DNA of 64,000 bases from Sphingomonas sp. (GTDB taxonomy: Bacteria; Pseudomonadota; Alphaproteobacteria; Sphingomonadales; Sphingomonadaceae): contig NZ_JAIERS010000012.1 of the NCBI RefSeq assembly GCF_019746665.1, positions 186,001 through 250,000 on the forward strand, written 5' to 3'. A program made the translations under genes and the position numbers. The notes below the pieces were generated by a model that ran no database searches, was not told where the DNA came from, and worked only from the letters and a program-made list of their open reading frames with translations. Each line of letters begins with the position of its first letter. Position 1 is the first letter of the stretch. Below, one piece after another: positions 43,812 to 52,735 of this stretch.

Positions 43812-44704
43812 CCGAAACCCGTTGCGGCGTGATCGCCGTGGTCGGTGCGCCCAACGCCGGCAAATCCACCCTCGTCAACGCGCTTGTCGGCCAGAAGGTC
43901 GCGATCGTCAGCCCCAAGGCGCAGACCACGCGCACGCGCCTGCTGGGCGTCGCGATCGAGGGCGATGCGCAATTGCTGCTGGTCGACACGCCGGGCATTT
44001 TCGAGCCGCAGCGCCGGCTCGATCGGGCGATGGTCGCCGCCGCCTGGGGCGGAGCCGAGGGCGCCGACCTGATCGCGCTGGTGGTCGACGCCAAGGGCGG
44101 GCTCGGCCCCAAGGTGGCGCCCATCGCCGAGGCGCTGGCGAGCCGATCCGAGCGCAAGTTCCTGATCCTCAACAAGGTCGATCTCGCCGACAAGGCGCGG
44201 CTGCTTGGCCACGCCCAGCGGCTGAACGAGCTGGCGACCTTCGACGAGACCTTCTTCGTCTCGGCGCAGACCGGCGACGGACTCGCCGAGCTGAAGGCCG
44301 CGCTCGCCGGCGCGATGCCCGCCGGCCCCTGGCATTTTCCCGAGGATCAGGTGTCGGACGCGACCGAGCGGATGCTCGCCGCCGAGGTCACCCGCGAACA
44401 GCTTTATCTCCAGCTCCATGCCGAGCTGCCTTATTCGAGCGCGATCGAGACCGAAAAATATAGCGAGCGCGAGGACGGCTCGGTCGAAATCCACCAGCAG
44501 ATCCTCGTCGCCCGCCCCACGCAGCGCGCGATCGTCCTCGGCAAGGGCGGCGCAAGAATCCGGGAGATCGGCGCGCGCGCGCGGGCTGAACTCGCGCAAT
44601 TGCTCGGTCACCCGGTCCATCTTTACCTGCATGTAAAGGTAAAGGCCGATTGGGACGAGGATCGCAGCTTCTACAGGGATATCGGGCTCGAATGGGTGGA
44701 GTGA
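43808..44704 (+). CDS. era: GTPase Era, 16S rRNA-binding ribosome assembly factor
   Basis: A 298-residue protein. The GTPase motifs are GAPNAGKST (G1), a T-rich G2 loop (PKAQTTRTR), DTPG (G3), NKVD (G4) and the SAQTGDG loop (G5). The C-terminal KH domain (about 200-298) has VLGKGGARIREIGARARAEL. It binds the 3' end of 16S rRNA during 30S maturation. The start is ATG 43808, overlapping rnc; its end overlaps the nitrilase start. Confidence 0.97.
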   Translation: MTETRCGVIAVVGAPNAGKSTLVNALVGQKVAIVSPKAQTTRTRLLGVAIEGDAQLLLVDTPGIFEPQRRLDRAMVAAAWGGAEGADLIALVVDAKGGLGPKVAPIAEALASRSERKFLILNKVDLADKARLLGHAQRLNELATFDETFFVSAQTGDGLAELKAALAGAMPAGPWHFPEDQVSDATERMLAAEVTREQLYLQLHAELPYSSAIETEKYSEREDGSVEIHQQILVARPTQRAIVLGKGGARIREIGARARAELAQLLGHPVHLYLHVKVKADWDEDRSFYRDIGLEWVE

Positions 44705-45645
44705 AACAGATCAAGGCGGCGGTGGTGCAGGCCGCCCCGGTGCCGGTCGCCGTGACCTATGGTATCGAGCGGATGGCCAGGCAGCTGCGCGACGCGCTCG
44801 ACACGGGCGCGCGGATGATCGCGTTCGGCGAGACTTTCCTGGGCGGCTATCCGATCTGGCTCGACGAGGCGCCCGGTGCCGCCTTGTGGGATCAGCGCGG
44901 CGCGCAGGCGCTTCACGGCCTGCTGCTCGATGAAGCGCTGCGCGAGAACGATCCGCGGCTTGAACCGATCCAGGCAATGGTCGATGCCGCCGGTGCCTAT
45001 GTGTCGGTCGGCGTGCATGAGCGGGTGCGGTCGAGCCTCAAGAACACCCAGATGCTGCTGCGCCCTCATCTGCCGCCGGTGAAGCACCGCAAGCTGGTGC
45101 CGACGCACGGCGAGCGGCTGATCTGGGCGCGGGGTGACGGCTCGACTCTCACCACCACCGATGCCGGCTGGGGGACGATCGGCCAGGCGATTTGCTGGGA
45201 GCATTGGATGCCCCTCGTCCGCGCGACGCTGCACCATGCGGGCGAAGCGGTGCATGTCGCCGCCTGGCCGACGGTGCGCGACGTCCACATCCTCGCCAGC
45301 CGGCATTATGCGTTCGAGGGGCGCTGCTTCGTGCTCGCGGCGGGTACCGTGCAGACGCGCGACCAGGTGATCGAGGGCCTCGCGCGCGCGGGCGGAGACG
45401 CCGATGCCGAAGCGCTGCTGAAGGCGATGCCCGAGGGTTTGCTGCAACATGGCGGCAGTGCGATCGTCGCGCCCAATGCCGATGTGCTGGCGCTTGCCGG
45501 GGATGGCGAGGAGATCATCACCGCCGATCTCGACCTGACGGCGATTGGCCGTGGCCTCGCCGCGCTCGATGTCGATGGCCATTATAGCCGGCCGGACATT
45601 TTCGAGCTGCGGGTCGATCGGCGCGAACAGAATGGGGTGGTCTAG
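44692..45645 (+). CDS. Nitrilase-family carbon-nitrogen hydrolase
   Basis: A 317-residue enzyme of the true nitrilase branch. The catalytic triad is visible as Glu in IAFGETFLGGYP, Lys in KHRKLVPTHGER and Cys in QAICWEHWMPLV. It would convert a nitrile to acid plus ammonia (or cyanide-type substrates); the substrate is unknown. The start is either ATG 44692 or the GTG at 44701, both overlapping era; the GTG makes a GTGA overlap. Position immediately in the era operon is unusual. A gap of 181 nt follows. Confidence 0.88.
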   Translation: MGGVKQIKAAVVQAAPVPVAVTYGIERMARQLRDALDTGARMIAFGETFLGGYPIWLDEAPGAALWDQRGAQALHGLLLDEALRENDPRLEPIQAMVDAAGAYVSVGVHERVRSSLKNTQMLLRPHLPPVKHRKLVPTHGERLIWARGDGSTLTTTDAGWGTIGQAICWEHWMPLVRATLHHAGEAVHVAAWPTVRDVHILASRHYAFEGRCFVLAAGTVQTRDQVIEGLARAGGDADAEALLKAMPEGLLQHGGSAIVAPNADVLALAGDGEEIITADLDLTAIGRGLAALDVDGHYSRPDIFELRVDRREQNGVV

Positions 45646-45826
45646 CGCGGCAGAAACCGACGCTCGCGTCGATCTGAGCGAACGTCTGCGAAAGCCCAAA
45701 ATAGCAAGTGATGTCCCCACCCTAAAGCGAGGGTATTTCACCGATTGCCGTCGCAACACCTTGGCCGCGCCGCCCCGCTGACCTGACTTGTTCCGGCCAC
45801 TTTCAAGGCCATGCCAGGCGCCGCCG

Positions 45827-46525
45827 TTACGCCAGCGCGTCGGCGAGCAGCGTGTCCACCCAGGCGGGGACCAGCGTACTGGCGGGGCCGTTTCTGCTTT
45901 CGTCGAACCAGTCGCTGCCCTCCGAGGGTTCAAGGTTCAGCTCGATCGTGCGGGCGCCATAAGCAGCGGCGAGGCGGACGAAGCCCGCGGCGGGATAGAC
46001 CGCGCCCGAGGTTCCGATCGACACGAACAAATCGGCCTGGGCCAGCGCTTCCTCGATCCGCGCCATCGCATAGGGCATTTCCCCGAAGAACACGATGTCG
46101 GGGCGCAGCGCGGGCGCGTCGCACCGGGAACAGGCCGTGCCGGGTGGGAGCGCGTCCCGCCAGGGACGCCGGGCTCCACATGCCGCGCACAGCGCCGAGC
46201 GCAGCTCGCCGTGCATGTGCAACAGTCGGTTGGCCCCCGCGCGCTCGTGCAGGTCATCGACATTCTGGGTGACGATCAGCAGATCGTGCGGCCAGGCGAG
46301 GTCGAGCCGGGCGAGCGCTTCATGCGCCGGATTGGGCGCCACCGTTTCCAGCGCGGCGCGGCGCAGATCGTAGAAACGGTGGACGAGCGCCGGATCGCGC
46401 GCGAGTGCCTCGGGCGTGCAGACATCCTCGATCCGGTGGCCCTCCCACAGACCGCCGGGGCCACGGAAGGTCGCGATGCCCGATTCGGCCGAAATGCCCG
46501 CGCCGGTGAGGATGACGATGTTCAT
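45827..46525 (-). CDS. NAD-dependent protein deacylase, sirtuin (Sir2/CobB)
   Basis: A 232-residue sirtuin that removes acyl groups from lysines using NAD. NAD-binding motifs are GAGISAESGIATFRG and TQNVDDLHERAG, the catalytic His is in LLHMHGEL, and the zinc site is CAAC...CSRC. Tyr and Arg in RFYDLRRAAL match the pair that recognises succinyl/malonyl lysine in class III enzymes such as CobB. It is separated by 30 nt from the small secreted-protein gene on the same strand. Confidence 0.94.
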   Translation of the reverse strand: MNIVILTGAGISAESGIATFRGPGGLWEGHRIEDVCTPEALARDPALVHRFYDLRRAALETVAPNPAHEALARLDLAWPHDLLIVTQNVDDLHERAGANRLLHMHGELRSALCAACGARRPWRDALPPGTACSRCDAPALRPDIVFFGEMPYAMARIEEALAQADLFVSIGTSGAVYPAAGFVRLAAAYGARTIELNLEPSEGSDWFDESRNGPASTLVPAWVDTLLADALA

Positions 46526-46555
46526 CGTGCTCGCTTCGACCGTTAAGCGCCCAGC

Positions 46556-46912
46556 CTAGCGCCGCCGCGGCGCCTGCGCCATGTCGCGTAGCACGCGAGC
46601 GCGGTTTTCCAGTTCCTGCGCCTCCGATGCCGACAAGCCGTCCGCGCCATACCGGTCGGCAAGCGCGTCAATCGCCCACGCTTCTCGCCGAAAGGCGCGC
46701 GCCTCGCCGCGGGTCAGCCGCCCGGCATCGCGCTCGCGCCGGATCACGTCGCGCGTCTCGCGCAGATCCTGCCACGGCCCTGGTTCCGGCGGGGTCGTGC
46801 GAATGTCGATCGGCCGACGGGGCAGATCGATCGGCGGTCCGTTCCGCGGCGCGAACTGGGCCGCCAACGGCGCCGGCAGCAACGACAAGCACAGCAGCAA
46901 AGCAACTCGCAT
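46556..46912 (-). CDS. Hypothetical exported protein, Arg-rich
   Basis: A 118-residue protein with a signal peptide (MRVALLLCLSLLPAPLAAQ). A Pro-rich stretch and a helical, charged segment (LRETRDVIRRERDAGRLTRGEARAFRREA... to the end) follow. It has no recognisable domain; the helical part resembles short periplasmic proteins of sphingomonads with no known role. It lies 108 nt from the divergent dapB. Confidence 0.6.
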   Translation of the reverse strand: MRVALLLCLSLLPAPLAAQFAPRNGPPIDLPRRPIDIRTTPPEPGPWQDLRETRDVIRRERDAGRLTRGEARAFRREAWAIDALADRYGADGLSASEAQELENRARVLRDMAQAPRRR

Positions 46913-47020
46913 CGCGGATCCTCCCTTTTGCGCCGATTCATAACGCCGTGAGCTGAACGCGAGCCGAACCCCTTGGCACCCCTACCCTCGATCTGCCATG
47001 CGACCGGCAAGGAGCAGGCG

Positions 47021-47749
47021 ATGGTAGCGATCGGCATTTTGGGCAGCGCGGGGCGGATGGGGAGAGCGATCGCCGCCGCCATTCCCGAATATGATGCGCG
47101 ACTCGCGGGCGGGGTCGACGCCGGGGGCGACGTTCGTGCGCTCGCCGAGGCGGCCGACGTTCTGGTCGATTTCACCCATCCCCGCGCCCTCCCCGGCAAT
47201 CTCGCGGTCGCGGCCGAAACGGGGACGCCGATCCTGATCGGCACGACCGGCCTTTCCCCCAACGATCACGCCGCGATCGACGCCGCCGCGCTTGAGATCG
47301 CGGTGCTGCAGACCGGCAATACCTCGCTCGGCGTCACTCTGCTCGCGCGGCTGGTACGCGAGGCGGCGGCGCGGCTGGGGCCGGGCTGGGACATCGAGAT
47401 CGTCGAGATGCACCACCGCGCCAAGGTCGACGCGCCCTCGGGCACCGCCCAGCTGCTCGGCGCGGCGGCGGCGGAAGGGCGCGGCAGCAGCCTGGGCGAG
47501 CTCGCCGTGATCGGCCGCGCCGGGCTGACCGGGGACCGGGCCGAGGGGACGATCGGCATCGCCTCCTTGCGCGGCGGCTCGGTCGCGGGGGACCACCAGG
47601 TGGTGTTCGCCGGGCCGGGCGAGCGCATCGAGCTCGGCCACCGCGCCGAGAATCGCGAGATTTTCGCCCGCGGCGCGATCACCGCCGCGCGCTGGCTCGC
47701 CGGGCGGGCGCCGGGGCGCTATACGATGGCGCAGGTGCTCGGCCTATGA
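47021..47749 (+). CDS. dapB: 4-hydroxy-tetrahydrodipicolinate reductase
   Basis: A 242-residue NAD(P)H-dependent enzyme of lysine/diaminopimelate synthesis. The nucleotide loop is GILGSAGRMGRAIA, and the substrate site is EMHHRAKVDAPSGTA with the catalytic His/Lys. The start ATG 47021 has GGAGCAGG upstream; the frame extends 48 nt further without support. Its stop overlaps nth by 4 nt (ATGA). Confidence 0.96.
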   Translation: MVAIGILGSAGRMGRAIAAAIPEYDARLAGGVDAGGDVRALAEAADVLVDFTHPRALPGNLAVAAETGTPILIGTTGLSPNDHAAIDAAALEIAVLQTGNTSLGVTLLARLVREAAARLGPGWDIEIVEMHHRAKVDAPSGTAQLLGAAAAEGRGSSLGELAVIGRAGLTGDRAEGTIGIASLRGGSVAGDHQVVFAGPGERIELGHRAENREIFARGAITAARWLAGRAPGRYTMAQVLGL

Positions 47750-48405
47750 ACAAGGCGCAGGTTATCGAGTTCTATAGCCGGCTCGCCGCCGACAATCCGC
47801 ATCCCGAAACCGAGCTGCTATCGGTCAACACCTATACCCTGCTCGTCGCGGTCGTGCTCTCGGCGCAGGCGACCGACGCGGGGGTCAACAAGGCGACCCG
47901 GCGGCTGTTTCAGCAGGTGACAACGCCGGAGCAAATGGTCGCGCTTGGCGAGGAGGGGCTGAAGGAGCACATCAAGACGATCGGCCTGTTCAATTCCAAG
48001 GCCAAGAATGTGATCGCGCTCAGCGAAGCGCTGATCGCCGAGCATGGCGGCGCGGTGCCCGCCGACCGCGACGCGCTCGAAAAGCTCCCCGGCGTCGGGC
48101 GCAAGACCGCCAATGTCGTGATGAACGTCGCGTTCGGGGCGGAGACCTTCGCGGTCGATACGCACTTGTTCCGCGTCTGCAACCGCACCGGCCTCGCCAA
48201 GGGCAAGACGCCGCTCGCGGTGGAGCTGAAGCTCGATAAGGCGACGCCCCAGCCCTTCCGGCTCCATGCGCATCACTGGTTGATCCTGCACGGTCGTTAC
48301 ACTTGCAAGGCCCGTACCCCCGAATGCTGGCGATGCAGCGTCGCCGATCTGTGCGCGTTCAAGCAGAAGACACCCGCGCCCACCAAGCGGGTAAAGGAGG
48401 TGTGA
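47746..48405 (+). CDS. nth: Endonuclease III (base excision repair glycosylase/AP lyase)
   Basis: A 219-residue DNA glycosylase removing oxidised pyrimidines. The helix-hairpin-helix segment LEKLPGVGRKTANVVMNVAFG carries the catalytic Lys, and the catalytic Asp follows in FAVDTHLFRVCNR. The C-terminal 4Fe-4S cluster cysteines are visible in YTCKARTPECWRCSVADLCAF. Its ATG overlaps the dapB stop and its TGA overlaps the next ATG by one base. Confidence 0.97.
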   Translation: MNKAQVIEFYSRLAADNPHPETELLSVNTYTLLVAVVLSAQATDAGVNKATRRLFQQVTTPEQMVALGEEGLKEHIKTIGLFNSKAKNVIALSEALIAEHGGAVPADRDALEKLPGVGRKTANVVMNVAFGAETFAVDTHLFRVCNRTGLAKGKTPLAVELKLDKATPQPFRLHAHHWLILHGRYTCKARTPECWRCSVADLCAFKQKTPAPTKRVKEV

Positions 48406-48776
48406 TGCGCGTCGCGCTTTTCTTGGCCCCGCTCGCCTTGATGGCGGCCGCCGATCGCCCGATCCCGGCGGCGAGCCCCGTGGGAGCGCCCGAACTCTGC
48501 CTGCCCCGGCACCGCATCCAGAACAGCATCGTCCGTTCGGACCGCATCATCGACTTCGTGCTGTTCGGCGGCAAGGTCTACCGCGTCACCCTGGCGCAGG
48601 AGTGCCCCGATCTCGGCTATCAGCGCGGCTTCGCTTATGCCAGCACCGGCAACCAGCTGTGCGCGAGCGATCAGATCACCGTCGTCAACACCGCCCCCGT
48701 CCCGGCGGGCGCCCGCTGCGCGCTGGCGCCGTTCCAGCCGGTGACGCTTACGGGCGGTTGGAAAGCCGCGCGCTGA
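48405..48776 (+). CDS. Small exported protein, DUF6491-like
   Basis: A 123-residue protein with a signal peptide (MRVALFLAPLALMAAA) and conserved cysteines (ELCLPRHRI, QECPDLG, LCASD). The pattern of a Cys-flanked RIIDFVLFGGKVYRVTLAQECPDLGY core resembles DUF6491, a family of unknown function. The ATG at 48405 follows a strong AAGGAGG site. It shares one base with the nth stop, so it is the third gene of the dapB-nth group. Confidence 0.65.
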   Translation: MRVALFLAPLALMAAADRPIPAASPVGAPELCLPRHRIQNSIVRSDRIIDFVLFGGKVYRVTLAQECPDLGYQRGFAYASTGNQLCASDQITVVNTAPVPAGARCALAPFQPVTLTGGWKAAR

Positions 48777-48804
48777 GCGCCACGGTCGATCGCAGGAAAG
48801 CCTG

Positions 48805-49950
48805 ATGCCGCAAGCCAAGACCAGCCTCAATTTGCCCTCGCTCAGCATGGATTTCGGCGCGCTCTATTCGGAGAGCCTATACTGGCTGCGCCATCATTGG
48901 ATCGAGATCGCGATCGCCGCGGTGGTCGCGGTCATCACCTACATCGTCATCCGTGCCGCGCGCCGGGCAAGCGTGGCGCTGTGCAACCGCGATCGGCCCG
49001 GCAAGCTCGGCTGGTGGCGGATCGCGGGGCGAACCTTGTCGCGCACGGGGCGCTTCTTCGCGCTCGCGGTGGCGCTCGAACTCGCGCGGCGGATCGCGGT
49101 GCCGCCAAGCGGCTTGTCCGACGCGGTCCACGCGCTGTTCATCATCGCCGGGGTGTTCCAGGGGGCCTTGTGGGCGCGCGAGCTGATCCTCGGCATCGTC
49201 GAGGCCAATGCCAGCGACGACGGATATGCCGGGGAGACGCTGGGCAGCGCGATCAATATCGTGCGCGTGCTGGTGAGTTTCGCGGTGTTCGCGATCGCGC
49301 TGGTGGTGGTGCTCGACAATCTCGGGCTGAACGTCACCGGGCTGGTGGCGGGGCTTGGCATCGGCGGCATTGCGATTGGTCTCGCCGCGCAAGGCATTTT
49401 CGGAGACCTGTTCGCCGCGCTCGCGATCATCTTCGACAAGCCGTTCCGCCGGGGCGACGTGATCAGCTTCGACCAGACCACCGGGACAGTCGAGCAGATC
49501 GGGCTCAAGTCGACCCGCGTCCGCCCCGCGAGCGGCGAGCTGCACATCATCGCCAACAAGCAGCTGCTCGATAAGTCGATCCAGAACATCACCCAGCGCG
49601 ACCATCGCCGTAACCGCTTCGTGCTCGGCGTGACCTACCAGACCCCGCCCGAGCTGATCGACCGCCTGCCCGATATCCTGCGCGAGGAGGTCGAGCGCTG
49701 CGGCCAGCGGTTCGCCCAGGCCGGGTTCGCCAACTTCAACGCCTCCAGCCTCGACGTGGAACTGGAGTATGACACGCCGAGCGCCGATTTCGCCGCCTGG
49801 TACAAGGCACGGCATGACGTCGGCATCGCGATCCTGAAGCGCTTCGCGGCGGAGGGGATCGAGTTCGCTTATCCCACCCAGACCACGTTCACCGCCGCGC
49901 CGGACGGGAAGATGGTAATGCCCTATGCCGCACCGGGGGCGGCGAGCTAA
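48805..49950 (+). CDS. MscS-family mechanosensitive ion channel
   Basis: A 381-residue membrane protein with about four TM helices (about 30-55, 85-105, 110-130, 150-175). The MscS pore helix TM3 and vestibule start are seen as GLGIGGIAIGLAAQGIFGDLFAALAIIFDKPFRRGD. The cytoplasmic beta/alpha domain follows (about 215-360). It would open under membrane tension to release solutes on osmotic downshock. It is convergent with, and only one base from, the thiolase gene. Confidence 0.93.
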   Translation: MPQAKTSLNLPSLSMDFGALYSESLYWLRHHWIEIAIAAVVAVITYIVIRAARRASVALCNRDRPGKLGWWRIAGRTLSRTGRFFALAVALELARRIAVPPSGLSDAVHALFIIAGVFQGALWARELILGIVEANASDDGYAGETLGSAINIVRVLVSFAVFAIALVVVLDNLGLNVTGLVAGLGIGGIAIGLAAQGIFGDLFAALAIIFDKPFRRGDVISFDQTTGTVEQIGLKSTRVRPASGELHIIANKQLLDKSIQNITQRDHRRNRFVLGVTYQTPPELIDRLPDILREEVERCGQRFAQAGFANFNASSLDVELEYDTPSADFAAWYKARHDVGIAILKRFAAEGIEFAYPTQTTFTAAPDGKMVMPYAAPGAAS

Positions 49951-49951
49951 G

Positions 49952-51136
49952 CTACACCAGCTCGAGCGCAACCGCCGTCGCCTCGCCGCCGCCGATGCAG
50001 AGCGAGGCAAGGCCGCGCTTGCCGCCGGTTTTCTGCAGCGCGGAGATCAACGTCGCCATGATCCGCGCGCCACTCGCGCCGATCGGGTGGCCCAGCGCGC
50101 AGGCACCGCCATGGATGTTGAGCTTGTCGTGCGGGATGCCGAGCTCGCGCATCGCGATCATCGCGACGACCGCGAACGCCTCGTTCACTTCGAACAGATC
50201 GACCTCGTCGACCGCCCAACCCGCCTTGGCGAGCGCCTTCTTGATCGCCGGCACCGGCGCCGTGGTGAACTTGGCGGGCTCATGCGCGTGCGCCGCGTGC
50301 GCCACGATCCGCGCGACGGGGGTGAGGCCGAGCTTCTCGGCGGTCGACTGGCGCATCATCACCAACGCCGCCGCGCCGTCCGAAATCGACGAGGCATTGG
50401 CCGCCGTGACCGTACCGTCCTTGGCGAAGGCGGGCTTGAGCGTCGGGATTTTGGCGGGATCGCCCTTTTGCGGCTGCTCGTCCTTGTCGACCGTCACCGC
50501 GCCCTTGCGGGTCGTGATCTCGACCGGCACGATCTCGCGATCGAACGCGCCGCTCGTCTGCGCGGCCTTGGCGCGGGTGAGCGAGGTGATCGCGTAATCG
50601 TCCTGCTCGGCGCGGGTGAACTGATATTCGGCCGCGCTATCCTCGGCGAAATTGCCCATCAGTTTGCCGGGCGCATAGGCGTCCTCAAGGCCATCGAGAT
50701 ACATATGGTCGATCAGCCGATCATGGCCGATCCGCGCGCCGCCGCGATGCGCCAGCGAGAGATAGGGCGCGTTGGTCATGCTTTCCATGCCGCCCGCGAC
50801 GACGATGTCGGCCGAGCCGGCAGCGAGCGTGTCGTGCGCCATGATCGCGGCCTGCATTCCCGAACCGCACATCTTGTTCACGGTCGTCGCCTCGACGTGA
50901 AGCGGCAGCCCGGCCTTGAGCGCCGCCTGACGCGCCGGCGCCTGGCCGAGCCCGGCCGGCAGCACGCAGCCCATATAGATGCGCTCGACCGCTTCGCCGG
51001 ACAGTCCCGCGCGCTCCAGGGCGGCGCCAACCGCCGCCGCGCCCAGCTCGGTCGCGCTCGCGCCGGCCAGGGCGCCCTGAAAGCTGCCCATCGGCGTGCG
51101 GGCGTAAGAGACGATGACGATCGGATCGGCGGCCAT
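49952..51136 (-). CDS. Acetyl-CoA C-acyltransferase (thiolase)
   Basis: A 394-residue thiolase. The nucleophilic Cys lies in NKMCGSGMQAAIMAH, the active-site His in GGACALGHPIGASGAR and the second Cys in ASLCIGGGEATAVALEL. The start is ATG 51136 (MAADPIVIV); the frame extends further without support. The length and motifs fit a biosynthetic-type acetyl-CoA acetyltransferase, possibly linked to polyhydroxybutyrate or degradation. The nearest neighbours do not settle which role it has. Confidence 0.93.
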   Translation of the reverse strand: MAADPIVIVSYARTPMGSFQGALAGASATELGAAAVGAALERAGLSGEAVERIYMGCVLPAGLGQAPARQAALKAGLPLHVEATTVNKMCGSGMQAAIMAHDTLAAGSADIVVAGGMESMTNAPYLSLAHRGGARIGHDRLIDHMYLDGLEDAYAPGKLMGNFAEDSAAEYQFTRAEQDDYAITSLTRAKAAQTSGAFDREIVPVEITTRKGAVTVDKDEQPQKGDPAKIPTLKPAFAKDGTVTAANASSISDGAAALVMMRQSTAEKLGLTPVARIVAHAAHAHEPAKFTTAPVPAIKKALAKAGWAVDEVDLFEVNEAFAVVAMIAMRELGIPHDKLNIHGGACALGHPIGASGARIMATLISALQKTGGKRGLASLCIGGGEATAVALELV

Positions 51137-51245
51137 GCGAGCGGACTCCTGGAATAAGGTGCCCGCGCATCTAGGATGAATAAGCGGCGGTTTGAAGCCG
51201 GAAGCATGACGGAACCCCAAGCCCGCCCCGCGCGTCTCGCTCGCC

Positions 51246-51503
51246 ATGGCCGATCCGCTCACCATGACCCTGAAGTGGGCGGCCTCCGGCTCCGGGATGA
51301 TCGCCGCCGCGATGGTTTCGCTCGATCTGGGGCGCAAGATCACGGGCTATGGCTTCGTCCTGTTCATCGTTTCGTCGATCTGCTGGATCTCGGGCGCGCT
51401 GTTGACGAAGGACGCGGCGCTCGCCACCCAGAACGCGGTGCTGTTCGGGATCAATCTGCTGGGTGTCTATCGCTACCTCATTCGCAAGCGCCCTCCCGGC
51501 TGA
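51246..51503 (+). CDS. Small membrane protein of unknown function
   Basis: An 85-residue protein with two to three hydrophobic helices (about 15-35, 36-55 and 60-77). It contains GRKITGYGFVLFIVSSICWIS and ends in a basic tail (YRYLIRKRPPG). I do not recognise a family with confidence. It overlaps the following prepilin peptidase gene by about 41 nt if that gene starts at GTG 51463. Confidence 0.6.
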   Translation: MADPLTMTLKWAASGSGMIAAAMVSLDLGRKITGYGFVLFIVSSICWISGALLTKDAALATQNAVLFGINLLGVYRYLIRKRPPG

Positions 51504-52251
51504 GCCCTGGCGCTGGGCGGTGCTGCTCGGGCTGCTCGGGGCGATTTTCGGGAGCTTCATCGCCGCTTTGGTGATCCGCTGGCCGCAGGAGCGATCGGTG
51601 CTCGGCGGGCGATCGGCGTGCGACGCCTGCGGCGCGACGCTGCGCGCGCACGAGCTGGTACCGCTACTCTCCGCCTTGTGGCAGCGCGGGCGGTGCCGGC
51701 ACTGCGGCGCGGCGATTGACGCACGCCATGGACGGATCGAGGCGGCGGCGTTGCTGATCGGCCTCAGCGCCGGCTGGATCGCCCCGGGCGTTGAGGGTGT
51801 TGGCGCGGCGGTGTTCGGCTGGCTGCTGCTCGCGCTCGCCGCGCTCGATCTCGCCGAGTTCTGGCTGCCCGATGAGCTCAACCTTGCGCTCGCTCTCACC
51901 GGCTTGGCGAGCGCCGTCCTCGGCCTTGACCCACCGCTCTTGGATCGGCTGATCGGCGGTGCCGGCGGCTTCGCGCTGCTCTGGGCGATCGGGGCCGGCT
52001 ACAAGGCCGCGCGCGGCCGCGATGGGCTGGGCGGCGGCGACCCCAAATTGTTCGGCGCGATCGGGCTGTGGCTTGGCTGGCGACTGCTGCCCTTCGTTCT
52101 GCTCCTCGCCGCGCTGATCGGGCTCGGCGTCGCCGGCTTTCGCCTGATGACGGGGCGAGCGGTACGCGCCGACGACGCGCTGCCGCTCGGCACCTTGCTC
52201 GCGATCGCGGCTTACCCAGCGGAGCTCGCCATGCTAAGCGCGAGCCCATGA
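51463..52251 (+). CDS. Type IV prepilin peptidase/N-methyltransferase family
   Basis: A 262-residue polytopic membrane protein. Two CxxC pairs in the cytoplasmic loop (CDACGATLRAHELVPLLSALW, then CRHCGAA) match PilD/GspO. Aspartate protease residues appear in LAALDLAEFWLPDELN and GLGGGDPKLFGAIGLWLGW. It cleaves and methylates pre-pilins or pseudopilins. The start GTG 51463 gives a 41-nt overlap with the upstream gene; a later GTG around 51521 would shorten the N-terminus. Its stop overlaps the next ATG. Confidence 0.85.
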   Translation: MSIATSFASALPAEPWRWAVLLGLLGAIFGSFIAALVIRWPQERSVLGGRSACDACGATLRAHELVPLLSALWQRGRCRHCGAAIDARHGRIEAAALLIGLSAGWIAPGVEGVGAAVFGWLLLALAALDLAEFWLPDELNLALALTGLASAVLGLDPPLLDRLIGGAGGFALLWAIGAGYKAARGRDGLGGGDPKLFGAIGLWLGWRLLPFVLLLAALIGLGVAGFRLMTGRAVRADDALPLGTLLAIAAYPAELAMLSASP

Positions 52252-52709
52252 GGTTGTTCCCCGCGTTGCTGTTGCTCCCCGCGGCCGCGCTCGCCGCCGA
52301 AAAGGCGCCGCCCCGGCCGCTGCCGCGTTCGGTCGATGGCCTGCCGATCGGCGCCATCCCGCCCCAGGAGCTTCCCGCGACGGGCTGCGCTGCGTTTCTG
52401 TGGACCAACACCACCAACCGCGCGCTGATCGCGATGGCGAACGCCGATCCGGCGCGCATCCGCTTCGCCCCCGCGGGCACGCTCACCGATCTGGTGCGCA
52501 CCGCGCAACAAGGCGGCGGCAATTATGGCTTCGCGACGCACAGCGATTATGCCGGCGGCGATTATCAGCTGTCGCTCGACATCGAAATCGTCGAGCGCGG
52601 CGATCTGAGCCAGGGCGCGGTGATCCCGGCCGGATCGCTGCGGATCGAGAAGACGGGGGCCGATACGGTGATCGTGCCGGTCGTCGGCATCATCGGCTGC
52701 GCGAATTAG
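52248..52709 (+). CDS. Small exported hypothetical protein
   Basis: A 153-residue protein with a signal peptide (MRLFPALLLLPAAALAA). The mature part has a single predicted beta-rich domain (residues 45-150, TGCAAFLWTNTTNRALIAMA ... IVPVVGIIGCAN), with Cys near each end. No family recognised. ATG 52248 overlaps the prepilin peptidase stop (ATGA), suggesting co-translation. It is followed 26 nt later by the aldehyde dehydrogenase gene. Confidence 0.65.
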   Translation: MRLFPALLLLPAAALAAEKAPPRPLPRSVDGLPIGAIPPQELPATGCAAFLWTNTTNRALIAMANADPARIRFAPAGTLTDLVRTAQQGGGNYGFATHSDYAGGDYQLSLDIEIVERGDLSQGAVIPAGSLRIEKTGADTVIVPVVGIIGCAN

Positions 52710-52735
52710 GGATTATGCGATTTAGGGGAAGTGCC

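Noticed and set aside
45646-45826. Possible small RNA or gene between the nitrilase and sirtuin genes
   Set aside because: Only a very short GACG/CGTC stem and no ORF or promoter-terminator pair is visible in the 181 nt.
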